Below are positions 37,901-43,900 of a stretch of DNA of 64,000 bases, in pieces. The stretch comes from Terebella lapidaria (lineage: Eukaryota > Annelida > Polychaeta > Terebellida > Terebellidae), in assembly GCA_949152475.1 (NCBI GenBank), contig OX424570.1, positions 5,506,181-5,570,180 of the forward strand, in the 5' to 3' direction. The translations under genes were made by a program, and so were the position numbers. Every line of letters begins with the position of its first letter. The first letter of the stretch is position 1. Below the pieces are notes generated by a model. The model did no database searches and had not been told where the DNA came from. It saw only the letters and a list, made by a program, of their open reading frames with translations.

Positions 37901-40900
37901 TTGCTCTATTAGTCTTTTGTGAAAAATATTCTAATTTAAACTTTTAGTTGTGTCAAACAAGGCGGAGTTAGAAAATCTCCACTTGAAAATCTTTGGTATA
38001 CTAGTAATTTGCTTGCTCAAATGGGTGATACCATGATGCTTGGGGTAGGTCACAGCCTACTAATGGGAACGTGCTAAACTTGGTCATTTAATAAGTCCTA
38101 CTCCAAAATTATTTAGAATATAATAATCATATAATGAAATATGATAAATAGTCTATTCTGTGACACGATTTGAATTCTTCTTCAATAATTTGGCCTCAGA
38201 TTTATGGTGTATTTTACAACAGTATCTACTAGTATGTGTTTTGTTTTCATTGTATGTAGTAGTTAACACCCTCGTTTAGACTAGAATTTTCCCCATGGTT
38301 ATATGACGTCACTTCCGGTTTCGTCATAACGTTTAGGCCCATACTCGCTAGGGGCGTCAAAAGGAGCCCAATAAATGTCTGCAACATCATATTATACCCA
38401 TAAATGTTTGGAAAATCATAACGCAGTACACATCCTTGTTTCATCAATCATAGGTCATAGGGTCAAACAGTACATGTCATCATTTTTTAAACAATCAGAG
38501 CCCTGGAAACTGAGCTGGATTATGTCGAGTGCACAGGAATTTTAGTGTGGTCACTTGGTATTCGCCACCATTTTCAAAGCAATCAAAGTCCCAGAAATTG
38601 AGCGCCATCAGACCCCTAAAGCAAGGCACCCTACCACCTTTCATACACAGTCACATGGTGCACAGTGTTCTTTTCAAACAATCAGAATAGAGCAATGGTT
38701 TGCGATTCAGAGAAAAGTATATAAAGGGTGGTATAGAGTCCTGCCCTAATTCGCTTTTTGGATGCCAAAGCATCTACACCAACATGCCACTCAAGCCAAA
38801 CGTTCCCGCTTTTGATGCATGCAGGGAAAAATCAACAGAAAAAAAAAGCCACAATGTCAATGAAAAGGCAGAAAAGACACCAAATTTAGTGCACATTACG
38901 AAAATGACACCCACACAGCAGATTGTGGAACGGACCAAGGTGCTGCTTAAGCAAGGAAAAACATTCTGAAATAAGCAACGGCTGTGGCCTGTCGAGCAGG
39001 GTATATAAGCTGGGGATCAGTTGGAGACCTCAATCAGAAGACAGATGTCAACAAGGCAACACGGATACTTGCTCTGTATGTCAGAATTTTTTTTTCGAGA
39101 CTAGGTGACATATTATCACATTACACAATTATATAACTGAACCACAACAAGCAACGCCGCCACCACAGGATTTACCACAGAATTTGTGCCGCCACAGAAG
39201 TTGCTGCAGAATTTTAGCCGCCGTTGCAGGAATCGCCGCATAATTTGCCGCAGAAGTTGCCACAGAATTTGTTGCCACCACAGGAATTGCCGCAGAATTT
39301 GCCGCCGCCGCAGGAATTGCCGCAGAATTTGCCGCCGCCGTTGCAGCACGTTTCACAAGGACAACTATATGGACACCCAGGTAATTCAGCACCCCTTCAC
39401 CCTGAATATGTCGAGACCTACTGGTTGCGGGAGAGCGGTTCGGGTAAAATCTTTCTTGGAATCTGGTCAAATCTTCCCCGCCCCGACCAGGATTATATGG
39501 CTGAACAAGAAATGGCAACCCCTCTACGACAGCATGAGCTCTACTGTGTGGCCCCTCGTTCAGTTTGTACAGGGAATACTTATGAATCTAGATTCCCATG
39601 ACTTTGTCTCACCTACGGAAAGTAACATCATCATCCTGGACTACCTCATGTCTGAGGATTAAGGACTTGTTCACGGAAGCATGCCACCATAGGAACTTGA
39701 CCGTCTTCTGCTTGAATCAAAATCTTTACTACAGCAAGGACCCGACTCGGAGGAGAAACTGCCATTACTTGACTCTGTTAAGAAACCCTATCGATCAGCA
39801 CCAGTCCAGCCCGCAGTGCCTAAACCTCCTATAAACATCACTCCCCCGAGTAATACGCAACCCAAGGATTGGCAGTCGGACAAGACGCCCCATGCAACAT
39901 GTTTCACCTGTGGAGCACTGTTTTCTAATGACTACGAGCTACACATGAACATGCTGAGATGTCCCGCCCATGACGACGATTCATCGGAAAAAGAGTTCCT
40001 CCGGAAAATGGATGAAAGCGTGTTCGAATGTATACTCAAGTTTGTTTGGGCTGAAATAGATAAAAATTAGGCCAAGGGCCAAAGATAGGTTACTGGACAA
40101 TATGTGTTTAATATTTTAGATGTTAGCCAGATCACTGGTTAAATTCAAGGTCAAGAGAATATTCAGCATATATAATATTAGGAATATATTATGTCCACAG
40201 TTGATTGCTAAGCTGTAAATTCAATAATCAGACAGATATTAGCAATTTTGACCTGTGGCCTTGAAAATGAGGCAAAAGTCAAATTCAAGGTCATCAGAAT
40301 ATTTGGCGTATAGCATTTCCTATATATATCCTTCATTGATTCCCACACTATGTAGTCAATAAGTCAATAAATTAGCTATTTTGTCCTCTCATCTTGGAAA
40401 TCAGGTTAAAGGAAACTTGAAAATAAGGTTATTGGTCAAGTCGAGATCACAAGAATATTCAGCATATATCATTTGGAGTGTGACCACAATTGATTCCTAA
40501 GCTGTAAAGTTGATAATAAGTGAGATATTAGCCATTTGTGATCTGACCGAAAATCAAAAAACTAAAAAATACCTCCTTCTTGAATTATTTTTAAGCCTTT
40601 TTGTGCAAAATTTCAGAAAAATTCGCCCGTAAACAAAAAAGATTAAAATGTGGACGACGGATGCAACGCCATGCCAATAGGGTATCGGACCATAGGTCCG
40701 GTAACCTAAAAAAGGAGTGCCGGAGGAGGTCATGCTAGAAACGAAAGAAGAAATGATTAAGGTCTGCCAACGAGTGGTGAATTGCATCTACCTGCTCCGA
40801 AGAAGTCGGATTCATGCCGAGATTGGAAACGCGATTGAAGATTACAGAGTATAAGCAGCTACATTCAAGGATGCACTCAACATGACTGTCAAAATGAAAC

Positions 40901-43900
40901 ATCAATTGTTCGATCAACTCATAAGCTGTTTCAGAAATAGATGGCAGGCAGGAGATTTCCAGGATGGAACTGTGACTGAAAAGGCCTTCAAGTACCTGCA
41001 GCATCGTGTCATGGAAAATACTGCATGAGGATGAAGTGGATCTAGAAATGAAGACGGGATTGATGGAAATGTACAAAACCATGGTGAAAATGAGTCATTT
41101 GCTGAGAAAAAGCTCGATCCATGAGGAAATCAAGAAAGCTATGGGTGAGTACATGGGACGGGGAGCCAATTTCGAGGAAGCCCTGACTTTGTCAATAGAG
41201 AAACTCCATCATCTCTTCGATGACATCGTTGACCCGGAACAAGAAGACATTATGGATGAAGACATTGAATAATGAATCTTTGTGTAATGAGCCTTACCTT
41301 ATATCTACCAATGTTATTGTAACTTTATTTTTCACATGCATATTCATAGTATGTAGAAACTGTGAAATAAAAAAAAACCTGAAAAAATGTCATATACTCG
41401 TTTATCTTTTTCACGTTGAATATACATTGAAAAAAATAAAGAAAAAAATCACACAAAAATATTAGAAAGTTAAAGAAAATTTACTAATAAATTGAACATA
41501 AAAACAAATGATTTTATGAATGTATTATAATAAATAAATATAAATAAAACATGAACAATATATCATAATGTTCAAAACATTATGGGTGTGTAATGATTCC
41601 CGAGACATTTATGGGTGCATTATGATTTTTCGAGTCATTTATGGGTGCGTTATGATTTTCCGAACATTTATGGGTACATTATGATTTTTCCAGACATTTA
41701 TGGGTACGTTATGATTTTTTATACATTGATAGGTACGTTATGATTTTTATAGACATTTATGGGAGCGTTATGACTTTCCAAATATTCACTGGTACGTTAT
41801 GATGTTACAGATATTTATTAGGTTCCTTATGATGCGCGAGTATAGGTATAGGGTATAAGCGAGTATAGGCCTAAACGTTATGACGAAACCGGAAGTGTAA
41901 CCACCGAAACTGGACGTCATATCACCATGGGAAAAACCCTAGCCTAAAATAGGGTGTTAACTACTGTACATATACGTATCTTTCACAGTGGAAAAAAGAT
42001 GTGTAATTATAGGGTTTATATTGGAAATTGGCGTGATTACGGCCATGGTGACTTGAAATGTAGCACATGTAAATAGCTAAGATATGGATCACAATTTCCT
42101 GTATACAGACGGGATTGATGGAAATGTACATGGAAATGTACAAAACCATGGTGAAAATGAGTCATTTGCTGAGAAAAAGCTCGATCCATGAGGAAATCAA
42201 GAAAGCTATGGGTGAGTACATGGGACGGGGAGCCAATTTCGAGGAAGCCCTGACTTTGTCAATAGAGAAACTCCATCATCTCTTCGATGACATCGTTGAC
42301 CCGGAACAAGAAGATACACCCATAATGTTTTGAACATTATGATATATTGTTCATGTTTTATTTATATTTATTTATTATATTATTCATGTCTTCATCCATT
42401 ATTCAATGTCTTCATCCATAATTCCTGTATTCAGAAACAAAATTAACTTGAATTCCGTGGTACTAACTGGTTACTAGAGCATGCAGGCACCGTAGTGTCG
42501 TGGCCTGAGGTGTAACGTTGGGTGACGATTCTGTATTGAGTACATGTAGGCATAGTATTCGATAGGGAAGTTTTTGCTTCGCCAGGATGAAAACTCCAAC
42601 TAGACTACTATAATTTGCCATTGACGGGATTGGAACCCACCTCTGAGATTCCTGGCAAACCTTCAAGAGCTACCAGTCTTTTCTCCCCCTCGGCCACGTA
42701 CAGAGTGGACAAGACTAAAATTTGTTTAAAAAACTAGACCTAAATTATTTGTTTATATAATACTCGGGACGTTCTACGTTGGTATTAACACTTAAAATTG
42801 TGATATGCGTAGGGTATGGCTTGCATATAATTTGTTAACGGGTTCCCAGGACGATTCTGCATTGGGTACATGTGGGCACATTCGATGGAGAAGCTTTTGC
42901 TTTGCCAGGATGAAAACTACGAAACTGCATTAGGGCCAAAACGTAGAGCATAAAATAAACTCGGGATCTCGAAATTAAACTCGTTAGGCCACACCAAAGT
43001 AAAATTTTCCATCCATGGAACTTTGACCAAAAATTTCTATACGGCGAATTTTTTTTTTTACAAATAAATATTTCTTCTATGGATTTTCGACAATAATTTT
43101 CTGCAAGCGGGAAGTTTTCTTCTACAAATAATTTTTGCTTAATGGACTTTAAACTAATATTTTCTATACAGAGGGTATTTTGGTCAACTGTAATTACACG
43201 TAACACGTGTGCATTTAAAAGTTTTTACAATGAACTTTACATATATACCTTAGCGCATAAGTTGCCCAACTCATATAAACAAAGACTGAAACAAATCGGT
43301 GCAAGATATACACACTTTATTATGGCCTCTACTCTCTAGGCATCAAAATTAATGTAATTAATATAATCAGATAAAGAACAGATTGTTGACATACATGATG
43401 GCAATGCAATGATGAATATTGTTGAACTGGCCATTATCATAAACTGTAGACATATTGATCAATCATAGTATTGTACTTAACCGTAAGTATTGGTATTATT
43501 AAATATGTGGAAATGTTTTGGGATTAGAAAGTACGATGACACATATTTAATACCACGAATAGTACAACAATTCCCTGGAAAAAAAACCTGCTTAGTACCA
43601 TATTTTTTCTAAACTTTACATCGAATCGCTTTGCTCGTCAACAATCCAAGATGAAATACCAGTAGCGGCATTGAAATAAAAAAAAAAAAAATTGTTGATA
43701 TCGTGAGCGGCGATTTCTTTTTTCAAAAAAGTGAAAGTCGTTTTTCATAGTCGGCGATTCCATAGACCAACTTTACAATTTGCTGTGGCCTTATCTCGAA
43801 ATTAAATTCGCTATCTCGAGTTTGATACTCAATAGCTCGAGATAAAAAGTCGTTATCCCGAATTTAGAAATTCGTTATCTGAAAATAAAAATTAGTTATC

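Larger units (their letters stand above)
38258..41965 (+). mobile_element. Polinton/Maverick-like element remnant, 3.7 kb
   Basis: Both ends start AGTAGTTAACACCCT (inverted at the right). They are followed by CTTCCGGTTTCGTCATAACG and TTTAGGCCYATACTCGC, with diverged terminal inverted repeats of about 180 bp. The flanking hexamers are GTATGT and GTACAT (4 of 6 identical), compatible with an old 6-bp target duplication. The 5'-AG termini, 6-bp duplication and an internal packaging-ATPase pseudogene are Polinton/Maverick features. Full elements are 15-20 kb, so this is an internally deleted derivative, itself split by a GGTTACCGG element. Confidence 0.75.

Noticed and set aside
39116..39518. Minus-strand frames rich in RRRQILRQF / AAANSAAIP
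   Set aside because: Antisense of the CCGCAGAAT trinucleotide-like run upstream of the ATPase pseudogene.
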